Source of the DNA: Actinoallomurus purpureus
Lineage (GTDB): Bacteria; Actinomycetota; Actinomycetes; Streptosporangiales; Streptosporangiaceae
Assembly (NCBI RefSeq): GCF_024055795.1
Contig: NZ_JAMXMY010000018.1
Span: 62,001 to 126,000 of the forward strand
Reading direction: 5' to 3'
DNA length: 64,000 nt
The notes below the pieces were generated by a model. It searched no databases, had not been told where the DNA came from, and saw nothing but the letters and a program-made list of their open reading frames with translations. The first letter of the stretch is position 1. Each line of letters opens with the position of its first letter. Positions 26,728 to 35,584 of the stretch are shown one piece after another. A program made the translations under genes and the position numbers.

Positions 26728-27033
26728 GTACGTCTCTCCTGGCGGGGGAGGGAACCCGGATCGCGGGTCTCGAACACGCCGATCGTCACCCAGGAGACGG
26801 CAAAGATCACGTCCGCATATGGCCGAAAGTCAAGCTGTCTGTCAGCTTGAAATTCACTGAAAAAACGCTCAAAACGTGAAGAACTTACGAAGCGTGAGAT
26901 TTTCGACCCTGTTGCACACCCGTGTGGACCGTGCCAGTGCCGACCCCTACAAACGAAGGTCCGCATTTCTGGCCGCGTACCGGTCCGGTCACGGAGAGCA
27001 TCGGCGACACGTACGCGAAGCGGTGTGGACGTA
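26728..27033. other. Promoter region of the sedolisin-Kelch gene
   Basis: A gene-free stretch of about 300 bp. It is markedly AT-richer at 26810-26890. It contains a small hairpin CAAGCTG-TCTGT-CAGCTTG (26831-26849). No small gene with a ribosome site was found. Confidence 0.4.
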
Positions 27034-27073
27034 CGAAAAGCGCCCCCGCCGGTGCCGGCGGTGACGCTTTTCG
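27034..27073 (-). terminator. Terminator after the DUF3073 gene
   Basis: CGAAAAGCG (27034-27042) and CGCTTTTCG (27065-27073) form the outer stem, and GCCGG/CCGGC inside it extends the hairpin. On the minus strand the right arm gives a T-run (CGCTTTTCG). It stands 74 bp past the DUF3073 stop. Confidence 0.75.
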
Positions 27074-27146
27074 GTCGTACGTCCCGGCATACCCCTCAGG
27101 CCTCGGTCGGCCGGGCGACCGGGTGTCTCAGACGTCGAGACGGCAT

Positions 27147-27374
27147 TCAGCTGCTACTCGTGCCGTCCTTCTTCTCGTCGTAGTCCTCGGCGTAGTCCGC
27201 ATAGCGTGCCGCGAGGTCTTCGGACGAGTCGTCGTCGTAGGGGTCATGGTCATCCTGTGAGTTCTGGTCAACGCCCAGCTCACCGCGCAGGCGATCCAGG
27301 TCCGTCCCGCCGCTGTTGTACTTCAGCCGGCGAGCAACCTTGACCTGCTTGGCCTTGGCTCGGCCGCGCCCCAT
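27147..27374 (-). CDS. DUF3073 family protein
   Basis: A 75-residue actinobacterial protein. The basic N-terminus MGRGRAKAKQVKVARRLKY is almost invariant in the family and the C-terminus is acidic (YDDDSSEDLAARYADYAEDYDEKKD). Function unknown. In Streptomyces it lies directly after purM (recollection), but here it is separated from purM by about 8.4 kb. Confidence 0.92.
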   Translation of the reverse strand: MGRGRAKAKQVKVARRLKYNSGGTDLDRLRGELGVDQNSQDDHDPYDDDSSEDLAARYADYAEDYDEKKDGTSSS

Positions 27375-27556
27375 TGGCTCGACCCCCTCGATGGTCGGGG
27401 GCCCGTCGTATCGGCCCCACTTACGCGCTTACGCATCCGCAACCGGGCGCGACGTCACCCCGCGCACCGGCTACGGATACAACCGTACCCGTTTTGCGCC
27501 CAGCTCGGTACGTCGTCTACTCGGCGGCGGCTGATGAAGAGCTTAGCCCACCGGTC

Positions 27557-27577
27557 CGGCCGCCGCTCTGGCGGCCG
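27557..27577 (-). terminator. Short hairpin after vdh
   Basis: CGGCCGCC (27557-27564) and GGCGGCCG (27570-27577) with loop GCTCT lie 33 bp past the stop of the minus-strand dehydrogenase gene. The stem is eight base pairs, so a weak terminator. Confidence 0.5.
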
Positions 27578-27609
27578 TGGCCAGGGCAGAGATGCCCAGC
27601 GTACGGTGA

Positions 27610-28677
27610 TCACGGGTTGAGGAGGATGCCCCGCAGGCGGCCGATTTCGGACATCCGGCGTTCGGCGAGCCGATCCGCCGCAACCGCCGGCGGAACGCCC
27701 TCGTCGGCGGCGATCGTGAAGATCCGCCGGGTGGTCTCGAAGATGCCGCTCGCCTTCTGCTTGGCCCGCTCGAAGTCGAAACCCTCGATCTCGTCGGCCA
27801 CCTGGATCACGCCGCCGGAGTTGACGACGTAGTCCGGCGCGTAGAGGACACCCCGGTCGGCGAGCTGCTTCTCGATGCCCGGGTGGGCGAGCTGGTTGTT
27901 GGCCCCGCCGCAGACGACCTTGGCCCGCAGCGTGGCGACCGTGTCGTCGTCGAGGGCCGCGCCGAGCGCGCACGGGGAGTACACGTCGATGTCGGAGCCC
28001 GTGAGGGCCGCGTGGCCGTCGACCACGTCGACCTCCGGGTGCCGGGCCTTCACGCGGGCCACCGCGGCCGTGTCGACGTCGGTGATCACCACGTCGGCGC
28101 CGTCCTCGCGCAGGTGCTCGACGAGCCGGTGCCCGACCTTGCCGACGCCCTCGACGCCCACGCGCCGGCCGCGCAGCGTGGGCGAGCCCCAGACGCGCTC
28201 GGCCGCCGCCCGCATGCCCTGGAACACCCCGAACGCCGTGAGGATCGACGAGTCACCCGCGCCGCCGTGCGCGACCGTACGGCCCGTCACGTAGTCGCAC
28301 TCGCGCGCGATGACGTCCATGTCCTCCGAGAAGGTGCCCACGTCACAGGCGGTGAAGTAGCGGCCGCGCAGCGACTGCACGAACCGCCCGTACGCCCGCA
28401 GCAGCGCTTCGGACTTGTCCGTGGCGGGATCGCCGATGATGACCGCTTTGCCGCCGCCGAGGTCCAGGTCGGCCAGGGCGTTCTTGTAGGCCATGCCCTT
28501 CGACAGGTTGAGGACGTCGGCGAGGGCCTCGTCTTCGGAGCCGTAGGGGTAGAAGCGGGTGCCGCCGAGCGCGGGACCGAGCGCGGTCGAGTAGATGGCG
28601 ATGATCGCCTTGAGGCCGCTGGTCTCGTCGTGGCAGAAGACGACCTGCTCGTGGGGTGTGCCGAAGACCTTCGTCAC
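27610..28677 (-). CDS. vdh: Valine/leucine dehydrogenase (Glu/Leu/Phe/Val dehydrogenase family)
   Basis: A 355-residue NAD-dependent amino-acid dehydrogenase that deaminates branched-chain amino acids to 2-oxoacids. K65 in [18 protein letters not shown] (substrate) and K77 (catalysis) match the family, as does GGTRFYPY. The Rossmann motif is VEGVGKVG. Gene order with DUF3073 and bldC agrees with the valine dehydrogenase locus of Streptomyces. In actinomycetes the enzyme feeds acyl precursors to fatty acids and antibiotics (established). Confidence 0.92.
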   Translation of the reverse strand: MTKVFGTPHEQVVFCHDETSGLKAIIAIYSTALGPALGGTRFYPYGSEDEALADVLNLSKGMAYKNALADLDLGGGKAVIIGDPATDKSEALLRAYGRFVQSLRGRYFTACDVGTFSEDMDVIARECDYVTGRTVAHGGAGDSSILTAFGVFQGMRAAAERVWGSPTLRGRRVGVEGVGKVGHRLVEHLREDGADVVITDVDTAAVARVKARHPEVDVVDGHAALTGSDIDVYSPCALGAALDDDTVATLRAKVVCGGANNQLAHPGIEKQLADRGVLYAPDYVVNSGGVIQVADEIEGFDFERAKQKASGIFETTRRIFTIAADEGVPPAVAADRLAERRMSEIGRLRGILLNP

Positions 28678-28929
28678 TGTGGGGGCTCCTCTCTGAGCAC
28701 ACGCTGCCCATGACCGGGGTGAGGCACGGGCGGAATACCCGGTGCCGATGGCATCACCGTGGATCGCACGGCCGCGACCGGCACCGGGGCATGAGTCCGA
28801 CAGGTTCAGGGTAGGCGTCTCGCGGTCGGAGTGCGGGCAGCGGCACGGCGGAACACTGAAGAGGTCTCAGGAGGATCTCGGCGGCCCCGGCGACGAGCGT
28901 TTTCCGCACGCTCGTGTCACGATGCGGTC
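28678..28929. other. Divergent promoter region between vdh and the DUF8083-like gene
   Basis: A 252-bp gap containing the start regions of two divergent genes. No strong promoter match or dyad was recognised and no small gene is supported. Confidence 0.35.
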
Positions 28930-29796
28930 GTGTTGCCTTACGCCGCCTACCTCCGGGTGTACGAACCGCTGGCCGCCTATCCCGAGCCGGAACGCTCCCG
29001 GTGGTCGGCGTACGCCGAATCGGAGGAGCGGCCGCGCAGGGTCGGGGCGCTGGGCGTCGAGCATACCCGCGCGCTGTGGCGGATGATCGCGGTTCCGCCC
29101 ATCGTCGCGCCGACGCGCGAGAGCGGTGACGCGTACGTCCGGCGTGTCGAAGGCATGACGTACGTCTGCCCGTGGGAGACGCGCCTGCGGTCGTGGCTGG
29201 CGTTCGACCGGTTCCGGGCGGAGATGCCCGAGCGGCTGACGGACATGTTCGTGCCACCGCGTGTCGCCGATCAGGCGGACGCGGCGTTCGAGAGCTGGAA
29301 GCGCGGGTCCGGGTCGCTGAGTCCGCACATCCTGTCGAGCACGTGGCAGCTGCCGCTCGCGTGGTTCCTGCCGTTCGTGGCCAAGGAACGCTGGCTCGTG
29401 CTCGGCGGTCAGGGGGAGGGCGGTTCCGGCGGGCCGACGACCGCCACGCCGACCCGGACGCTCATTTACGTCACGCCGATGGCCCAGGCGCGGCGCCGTG
29501 TCGCCCGCGCGCGGGGCGTCCTGCGGCGTCAGGCGGGCGAAGGGCTGGATCTCGGGGACGTCGAGTCGGTGGGCCGCTGGCTCGAGGAGTTTCACCCGCA
29601 CTCCCTCGTCGAGCTCGACTACGGCGGCCTGGTGCACCTGCTCGACGACGCGGCGTTGCGGGCCGACGAGTCCGTCGCGGAGATCGCCGCGGCGATCACG
29701 GGCCTGGAGACCGGGCAGAGCGAGGTCGCGGTCGCGATGCACAAGCGCGTGACCGCCCGCTGGCGGGTTGTACGAGCTCTTGAATCCGCCAACTGA
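28930..29796 (+). CDS. Conserved actinobacterial protein upstream of bldC (DUF8083-like)
   Basis: A 288-residue soluble protein without a known activity. The N-terminus LPYAAYLRVYEPLAAYPEPERSRWSAYA and the motifs VCPWETRLRSWLAFDRF and LSSTWQLPLAWFLPFVAKERWLVL are typical of a protein found beside bldC in streptomycetes and relatives. GTG 28930 gives the conserved N-terminus; a frame extension to 28831 would add unconserved sequence. Role unknown. Confidence 0.78.
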   Translation: MLPYAAYLRVYEPLAAYPEPERSRWSAYAESEERPRRVGALGVEHTRALWRMIAVPPIVAPTRESGDAYVRRVEGMTYVCPWETRLRSWLAFDRFRAEMPERLTDMFVPPRVADQADAAFESWKRGSGSLSPHILSSTWQLPLAWFLPFVAKERWLVLGGQGEGGSGGPTTATPTRTLIYVTPMAQARRRVARARGVLRRQAGEGLDLGDVESVGRWLEEFHPHSLVELDYGGLVHLLDDAALRADESVAEIAAAITGLETGQSEVAVAMHKRVTARWRVVRALESAN

Positions 29797-30036
29797 GCAA
29801 AATTAGCCGAATCACCGCGCGATGCGACTATACGTGTCGCTAGAATCACGCAGCGTGACTCGACCACCAAAAATCACAGAGTTGCTATCAGGGACTTGCC
29901 TGTTGCGCTCAGTGGTGGCATGGTTACGTCTTGTGATGTCAAAGTGGTCCATCCAGACCATATGAGACATCAGTGGCACGCGCGAGGTTCAAACGCTGGA
30001 TCGCTGTCATCGGTCCACGGAGGAGAGGCCGCACAA
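29797..30036 (+). promoter_or_regulatory. bldC promoter/leader region
   Basis: A 240-bp AT-richer leader before bldC. A -10-like TAGAAT lies at 29841-29846. GGAGGAGAGG (30019-30028) is the ribosome site. Developmental regulation is expected for bldC from the literature, but no specific operator was identified here. Confidence 0.45.
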
Positions 30037-30240
30037 ATGTCAGCTCGTACGCCAGAGGCCGAGCCCCTGCTGACGCCGGCAGAGGTGGCGACGATGTTCC
30101 GCGTCGACCCCAAGACCGTCACCCGTTGGGCGAAGGCCGGGAAGTTGACGTCAATCCGGACGCTGGGAGGACATCGGCGCTACCGCGAGGCCGAGGTCCG
30201 CGCTCTGCTGGGGGGGATCCCGCAGCAGCGGTCGGAGTAG
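30037..30240 (+). CDS. bldC: Developmental transcriptional regulator BldC
   Basis: A 67-residue MerR-like HTH protein, nearly identical by eye to Streptomyces BldC: the wHTH LLTPAEVATMFRVDPKTVTRWAKAGKLTSIRTLGGHRRY and the C-terminal GIPQQRSE are the same. BldC binds DNA as head-to-tail oligomers and delays sporulation and controls antibiotic genes in Streptomyces (established). ATG 30037 follows a strong GGAGGAGAGG. Its presence supports a filamentous, differentiating host. Confidence 0.97.
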   Translation: MSARTPEAEPLLTPAEVATMFRVDPKTVTRWAKAGKLTSIRTLGGHRRYREAEVRALLGGIPQQRSE

Positions 30241-30455
30241 TCGGAGGAGGACCCCGATCAGTCGCCGGTGACCGGTACGGACCTGTCGGCGACGTTTCAA
30301 CTGGGGGGCGCACGGCCGGCAGTCGCCGGGCGTGTCGCATGAGCCACGAGCTGGCGCACTCCCGCCGCTCGTGGAAGGTCGGGGAGCTTCCGTGAGGTTC
30401 GACCGGTCCCGTTCGCTCGGGACCGTGCCGGGGGGTTGCACGGACTCCAGGTGAG

Positions 30456-30487
30456 GGATGCCCCGCCCGAGACCGGGCGGGGCATCC
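30456..30487 (+). terminator. Terminator downstream of bldC
   Basis: Arms GGATGCCCCGCCC (30456-30468) and GGGCGGGGCATCC (30475-30487) form a 13-bp stem that can gain one more G-C pair. It lies about 215 bp after the bldC stop, so bldC may have a long 3' untranslated region. No gene is seen in 30241-30455. Confidence 0.75.
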
Positions 30488-30537
30488 GCGCTGTTCGGCG
30501 CGCGGTGAGGAATACCCCGCGCGCGGAGGTCGGCGAT

Positions 30538-30643
30538 CAAGGGCGCCGAGTGGGCGCTCAGGTGCACGGACCGGGCGGTCAGATGGCGCGGACCGGCCGG
30601 TCAAGTGCACGGAGTGGGCGGTCAGGTGGCGCGGGGCTCCCGC
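30538..30643. repeat. Degenerate 21-22 bp tandem repeat
   Basis: Five imperfect units follow each other: 30538-30558, 30559-30579, 30580-30601, 30602-30622 and 30623-30643. They share the theme CA-GTG--CGGA--GGGCGGT. The last unit runs into the final codons of the TetR gene. Alternate units resemble each other most. Confidence 0.6.
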
Positions 30644-31323
30644 GACAGCCGGTCGAACAGCGCGGCCACCTCGGGGTCGTGCCGGGCAGCGACGTCCAGC
30701 AGCACGACGTGGTGATCGATCAGGAGACGTTCGAGCTCGTCGCGGGGGATGTCGCGGTGTTCGAGCCAGTCGAGGCCGGCCGTCTCCACCGAGGCCATCC
30801 ACGACCGCAGCGTGATGCGCAGGATGGGGCCCGGCTCCTCCACGCCGATGGTGGCGATGATGCGGCTCATCACGAAGCTGCGGATGCCCTCGATGACCTC
30901 GCCGATCTCCCCGGTCCGGTAGGCCGGGCCTCCCCGCAGGAGCGCGACGAACGCAGCGGCGTAGTGCTCGACGAAATCGAAGTAGCGGTGCAGCGACACG
31001 GCCAGCCGCTCCAGGCCCCGGCCCTCCGCCGGCGGGTCGAGCAGTTCGCCCAGCTGCCTGGCGGCGGTGTGCAACGCGGCGAGGTAGAGCTCCTGCTTGC
31101 CGCCGAAGTAGTGGTAGACCAGCGCCCGTGAGGCACCCGCGGCGTCGGCCACGTCGTCGATCGAGATCTCCTCGGGCGGCCGGTCGCTGAACAGCTCGAG
31201 GGCGGCGGAGATCAGCTCCTCGCGACGCTCGTCGACGGTGAGGCGTCGTCGGCCCGGCCGTCCACCGGAAGAACGCCGGGGCGGCTCCGCCTGATCTTCC
31301 GGAGCGGTTGCGCGATCACCCAC
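30622..31323 (-). CDS. TetR/AcrR-family regulator
   Basis: A 233-residue regulator with an HTH at about 32-75 (VDERREELISAALELFSDRPPEEISIDDVADAAGASRALVYHYFGGKQELY) and a helical effector domain. The GTG at 31323 is preferred to 31368, because the frame between them is unconserved. A TetR gene of this type is common beside bldC in actinomycetes (recollection). Its ligand and targets are unknown; no neighbouring transporter is obvious. The 3' end falls in a tandem repeat. Confidence 0.85.
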   Translation of the reverse strand: MGDRATAPEDQAEPPRRSSGGRPGRRRLTVDERREELISAALELFSDRPPEEISIDDVADAAGASRALVYHYFGGKQELYLAALHTAARQLGELLDPPAEGRGLERLAVSLHRYFDFVEHYAAAFVALLRGGPAYRTGEIGEVIEGIRSFVMSRIIATIGVEEPGPILRITLRSWMASVETAGLDWLEHRDIPRDELERLLIDHHVVLLDVAARHDPEVAALFDRLSREPRAT

Positions 31324-31547
31324 AGTGGAAGCGTATCGGAGCCGGCTTTCTCGCGGTGGTGCCGCCAACGGCTGGTCAGCGTACGGACGCGATGTAGTGA
31401 CCCGGCCCGAATTCCCTCTCGGGTATGCCCCTTACTCAGGGTCACGGGCGCGGAAGGCGATGTGAGGGCATCATGGCATCTCCTCCCTTGCGGCGGTCCG
31501 CCGGTATCTGTCCCTGATTCAGGCGGTCGCTCGGACAGGAGAACCCC

Positions 31548-32585
31548 ATGCCCGAGGACCCACGCCAGGAGGCGGCCGTGCCCAAGGTGCCGGCGGCGAA
31601 GCCGACAATCCGTAACGTCGCGGAGCGCGCCGGCGTGTCGAAGTCGCTGGTCTCTCTCGTCATGCGCGGGTCACCGCACGTCAGCGAGGCCCGCCGGCAG
31701 GCGGTGCTGAAGGCGGCCAGGGAGCTGGGCTACCGCCCGAACGCGGTCGCCCGCAGTCTGGTCGAGGGGCGCACCCGGCTGATCGGTGCGCTGGTCGCCG
31801 ACCTGCACAACCCGTTCTTCGCCGAGTTCCTTGACGGGTTGCAGGAGTGCCTGCACGGCGCGGGTCTGCGGATGCTGGTCGGCAGCGGCCGCTGGGACCC
31901 GCAGTTCGAGGCCGAGGCCGTCGAGGCGTTCCTGGAGATGCGCGTCGACGGGCTCGTGCTCCTCAGCGTCGTGCCCGACACGCTGACGGAGACGGCGAAG
32001 AACGTCCCCGTCGTCGTCGTGGGCGAGCGGGACGTCGAGGGCGTGGACATCGTCGTCGACGACGACGAGCTCGGCGCGCGGCTCGCGGTCGATCACCTCG
32101 TCGAGCTCGGCCACCGCCGGATCGCCCACATCGAAGGCGCTCCCTCGACCACCGCGCGCTATCGCAGGTCCGGGTACGAATCGGCGATGAGCCGGCACGG
32201 CCTGGCGGACCTGATCGTGGTGGAGCCGGGAGACTTCACCGAGGAGGGCGGTTACCGCGCCGCACGCGAGCTGCTGAGCCGCGACGAGCCGCCCACGGCG
32301 ATTTTCGCCCCGAACGACCTCGTCGCCACCGGTGTGCTGTCCGCCGCCGACGAACGCGGGCTGCGCGTCCCCGACGACATCTCGATCGTCGGGTACGACA
32401 ACACGCACCTGGCGGCCATCCGTCACATCGCCCTGACCAGCGTCGACCAGCCACGTCGTGACATGGGTCGCGTCGCGGCCGAGCGCCTGTGCGCGCGCAT
32501 CGAGGACCCGTTCCGGCAGCCCCGGCAGACACTCGTCGTGCCCCACCTGGTCGTCCGCTCGACCACCGGCCCCGCCCCGCGCTGA
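31548..32585 (+). CDS. LacI-family transcriptional regulator
   Basis: A 345-residue repressor. The HTH and hinge lie at about 20-75 ([52 protein letters not shown]), followed by a periplasmic-binding-type domain with [20 protein letters not shown] and [13 protein letters not shown]. It probably senses a sugar or related metabolite. No sugar-uptake genes lie next to it, so the regulon is probably distant. ATG 31548 has AGGAG upstream. Confidence 0.9.
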   Translation: MPEDPRQEAAVPKVPAAKPTIRNVAERAGVSKSLVSLVMRGSPHVSEARRQAVLKAARELGYRPNAVARSLVEGRTRLIGALVADLHNPFFAEFLDGLQECLHGAGLRMLVGSGRWDPQFEAEAVEAFLEMRVDGLVLLSVVPDTLTETAKNVPVVVVGERDVEGVDIVVDDDELGARLAVDHLVELGHRRIAHIEGAPSTTARYRRSGYESAMSRHGLADLIVVEPGDFTEEGGYRAARELLSRDEPPTAIFAPNDLVATGVLSAADERGLRVPDDISIVGYDNTHLAAIRHIALTSVDQPRRDMGRVAAERLCARIEDPFRQPRQTLVVPHLVVRSTTGPAPR

Positions 32586-32865
32586 ACTCGCAGTGTCCGC
32601 GCCGATCTACCCACGGCATCGCTGATCTACCCGGGAGCGCCCCCTCACCCTGCTCCGGTCTGCGGTCGGTAAGGGCGTCGCCAAGCCTCGCGGAACCCGC
32701 GTGCCACGGGTCGGCGCGCCCGTCTTAATGGGTGCGTGCCCGGCCGCCCGGCGGGTCCGCCATCGGAATCGCCACCGGCCCTGTCGGGGGGACGGCCGGG
32801 GCGCCGAAGGGGAGACCGCCGGGCGACGGACGGGTGGATCCGGTGGGAATGCCAGGGGGCCGATC
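32586..32865. other. Gene-free interval downstream of the LacI gene
   Basis: 280 bp without a supported gene. The open frames here are arginine/proline-rich shadows. No clear hairpin was seen. Confidence 0.35.
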
Positions 32866-33102
32866 GTGCGTGATCCGGAGCTGGTGTCATCCGCGCAGCG
32901 CGCGGCGAGTGAGCTGGAGCGCGCATGGTCGCAGTGGCGGCACGCGCGCGGGCTGATCGAGGAGGTGACGGAGTCCGTCGCCGGATACGTCGCCCACTCG
33001 ATCGACCACCCGTGGGGACGGCCCCGCGTGGTGCTCGGCCTGGACGCGGACGAGGCGCGGGCGCTCGCCGCCCTGCTCGGCAAGGAGAGCGCCGTTCGCT
33101 GA
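32866..33102 (+). CDS. Small hypothetical protein
   Basis: A 78-residue soluble protein (VRDPELVSSAQRAASELERAWSQWRHARG...GYVAHSIDHPWGRPRVVLGLDADEARALAALLGK). It is predicted mostly helical, with an HPWG-RPRVVLGL core. No known family was recognised. GTG 32866 is chosen for the purine-rich CAGGGGG just upstream. A longer frame from 32701 has a low-complexity N-terminus and was not used. Confidence 0.55.
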   Translation: MRDPELVSSAQRAASELERAWSQWRHARGLIEEVTESVAGYVAHSIDHPWGRPRVVLGLDADEARALAALLGKESAVR

Positions 33103-33279
33103 CCGTCTCCGCCCGCGACCGGCCGGGTGGCGCGGATACGCCGCCCGGCTCCGAACGTGGCCGTCGCCGCCCGACTCAGCGCGGAGGGAGCGGCGGCGGC
33201 CACTCGCCGTCCCGGGGCCGGCTCCGTGGATTCCGGGGGCGGGACACGGCGGTCCCGCGCGTTTGGCACACTGGTCGTG

Positions 33280-34140
33280 ATGCGTTGTTCGACGATTCTC
33301 TCCGGCAGGGCGCTGGGCGCCATGGGCATGGCCGTGCTCGCGGGCGCTCTGACCGGCTGCGGGTCGGGAGGTTCGCCCTCGGCGTCGGCGGCCCCGCCGA
33401 CGGCGACGTCGGCCGCCTCACGCACCGGGCAGCCCTCGCCCGAAGACTCCTCGCCGTCCCACGGGTCCAAGGGATCCCAGGGCTCCCTGGCGGGCAAGGT
33501 GATCGTGGTGGATCCGGGACACAACGGCGGCAACGCGGCGCATCCCGAGATCATCAACAAGAAGGTCGACGTCTACAACGGGCGCAAGGCCTGCAACACG
33601 ACCGGCACCTCGACCGACGACAACTACAGTGAGCACGCGTTCACCTGGGACGTCGCCACCCGCCTCGTCAAGATCCTGCGGGCCAAGGGCGCCAAGGTCG
33701 TCCTGACCCGCCCGAACGACACCGGCGTCGGGCCGTGTGTCGACGAACGCGCCAGGATCGGCAACCGGGCGCACGCCGACGCGGTCCTGGCCATCCACGG
33801 TGACGGCGCCCCCGCGAAGGGACACGGCTTCCACATCATCGAGCCGGCGCCGATCAAGGGCCACAACGAGTCCATCATCGCGCCGTCCCGCCGGCTCGGC
33901 GGGGACATGCGCGACGCCTTCCACCAGGGCACCGGCATCCCGTACTCCACGTACCTCGGCAAGAACGGCATCGACGTCCGCAGCGACCTCGGCGGTCTGA
34001 ACGTCTCGACGCGGCCGGCGGTGTTCATCGAGTGCGGCAACATGCGCAACCCTGGGGACGCCGCGAAGATGAAGAGCCCGCAGGGCCGCCAGAAGATGGC
34101 CGAGGCCCTCGCGAACGGCTTCGCGAAGTACTTGGGCTGA
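33280..34140 (+). CDS. Lipoprotein N-acetylmuramoyl-L-alanine amidase (Amidase_3)
   Basis: A 286-residue cell-wall hydrolase. The signal ends in the lipobox ALTGC, so it should be a membrane-tethered lipoprotein. A serine/proline linker (about 27-70) precedes the Amidase_3 domain: VIVVDPGHNGG, YSEHAFTWDVATRLVKIL, AVLAIHGDGA and PAVFIECGNMRNPGDA carry the zinc ligands and catalytic glutamate. ATG 33280 or the adjacent in-frame GTG 33277 is the start. CACACT ends five to eight bases before, so the transcript may be leaderless. Confidence 0.9.
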   Translation: MRCSTILSGRALGAMGMAVLAGALTGCGSGGSPSASAAPPTATSAASRTGQPSPEDSSPSHGSKGSQGSLAGKVIVVDPGHNGGNAAHPEIINKKVDVYNGRKACNTTGTSTDDNYSEHAFTWDVATRLVKILRAKGAKVVLTRPNDTGVGPCVDERARIGNRAHADAVLAIHGDGAPAKGHGFHIIEPAPIKGHNESIIAPSRRLGGDMRDAFHQGTGIPYSTYLGKNGIDVRSDLGGLNVSTRPAVFIECGNMRNPGDAAKMKSPQGRQKMAEALANGFAKYLG

Positions 34141-34142
34141 GC

Positions 34143-35582
34143 GTGGCCGTCGACCAGGGCGCCGCCGAGCGCGTGCGCGGGTTGTTCGACCACGCCGACT
34201 ACACCGTCGCCGGGGTCCGGCACCTTCTCGGACCGGTCGCCGGAGCGGCGCTGGCCCGCGACGAGATCGTCCCCGCGCTGCGGTCCACCCGGGGCGCCGC
34301 GCCGCTGGAGACGCTGGTCCGGCTGTTCTGGCTGCAGGTGCCGGTTCCGGAGTCGGCGCTGCCGTTCGACGACCTGGCCGCCCTCGGCCTGGTCGAGCGG
34401 TCGGGCGGTGAGGTCCGCGCGCTGCTGCACGTCGAGCCGGTGGAGTCCCCTTCCGGCGTTCCCGGTGACCCGTCGTCCGCCCGCGGCCATGTGGTCTCCG
34501 ACCTGAAGGCGCGGCCGGGCGACGCCCCGCCGCGCCCCGATCACGTCGTCGGCCAGGGCGGGGCGTCGGGCAACCTCGCGCAGCTGGTCGTCCGCGGCCC
34601 GGTGGGCGACGTCCTCGACCTCGGTACGGGATCCGGCGTGCAGGCCGTCCACCTCGCGGACCGGGCTCGGAGCGTCACCGCCACCGACGTCAGCCCGCGC
34701 GCCCTCGAACTCGCGCGGCTGAGCTTCGCGCTGTCCGGCGTCGACGCCGAGCTGCTGGAGGGTTCCCTGTTCGAACCCGTCGAGGGCCGTACGTTCGACC
34801 TGATCGTGTCCAACCCGCCGTTCGTCATCTCGCCGGACCTGCGGTTCGAGTACCGCGAGTCGGGGCTGCCCGGCGACGAGCTCTGCCGGCGTCTGGTCCG
34901 GCGGGCACCCGCGCACCTGGCGCCCGGCGGCTGGTGCCAGCTGCTGGCGAACTGGCTGCACGTGGAGGGCGAGGACTGGCGCGAACGCGTCGCGGGCTGG
35001 GTCGAGGGCGTCGACGGCTGGGTGGTCGAGCGCGACGTCCAGGACCCGGCGGAGTACGCCGAGCTGTGGCTGCGCGACTCCTGCGACGCCGGTTCGCCGG
35101 AGTACCACCGGCGCTACGACGCCTGGCTCGACTACTTCGAGGCGCACAAGGTCACCGGGATCGGCTTCGGCTGGATCACCCTGCACCGCTCCGGCGGTGA
35201 CGACGTGCGGGTCGAGGAGCTGCGGCACGCGGTGGACCAGCCCGTCGGCGCCTACGTGCGGGACGTCGTACGCGCCCGGACGCACGTCACCCCGTCGACG
35301 CTGTTGCGCACCACGCCCGGCGTCGTCCAGGAGCAGATCGGCCCGCCCGGCGCGGAGGACCCGGAGCGGATCGTGCTCCGGCAGACGTACGGACTGCGCA
35401 GGGCGGCGCAGGTCGGGACGGTCGAGGCCGCGTTGGCGGGGGCGTGCGACGGTGACCTGCCCCTCGGCCCGCTGCTCGACGCGATCGCCGAGCTCACCGG
35501 CGCCGACACCGGGATCGTACGGGCGCGCGCCCTCGCGGTGCTGCCCGATCTGGTGGCCGACGGGTTCTTTGACATCATCTGA
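34143..35582 (+). CDS. SAM-dependent methyltransferase with NPPF motif
   Basis: A 479-residue class I methyltransferase. Motif I is DLGTGSGVQAVHLA (about 155-168), motif II ATDVSPRALELA, and the catalytic NPPF occurs in LIVSNPPFVIS (about 222). NPPF is typical of enzymes that methylate nitrogen in bases or glutamine, such as PrmC and RsmC types. An N-terminal helical domain and a long C-terminal domain are additional, as in actinobacterial relatives. GTG 34143 lies two bases after the amidase stop. The following DUF711 gene starts two bases after its stop. Confidence 0.82.
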   Translation: MAVDQGAAERVRGLFDHADYTVAGVRHLLGPVAGAALARDEIVPALRSTRGAAPLETLVRLFWLQVPVPESALPFDDLAALGLVERSGGEVRALLHVEPVESPSGVPGDPSSARGHVVSDLKARPGDAPPRPDHVVGQGGASGNLAQLVVRGPVGDVLDLGTGSGVQAVHLADRARSVTATDVSPRALELARLSFALSGVDAELLEGSLFEPVEGRTFDLIVSNPPFVISPDLRFEYRESGLPGDELCRRLVRRAPAHLAPGGWCQLLANWLHVEGEDWRERVAGWVEGVDGWVVERDVQDPAEYAELWLRDSCDAGSPEYHRRYDAWLDYFEAHKVTGIGFGWITLHRSGGDDVRVEELRHAVDQPVGAYVRDVVRARTHVTPSTLLRTTPGVVQEQIGPPGAEDPERIVLRQTYGLRRAAQVGTVEAALAGACDGDLPLGPLLDAIAELTGADTGIVRARALAVLPDLVADGFFDII

Positions 35583-35584
35583 GC

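Noticed and set aside
33624-35285. A 553-codon minus-strand frame
   Set aside because: It is antisense to the amidase and methyltransferase genes, which have clear domains, and has no family match of its own.
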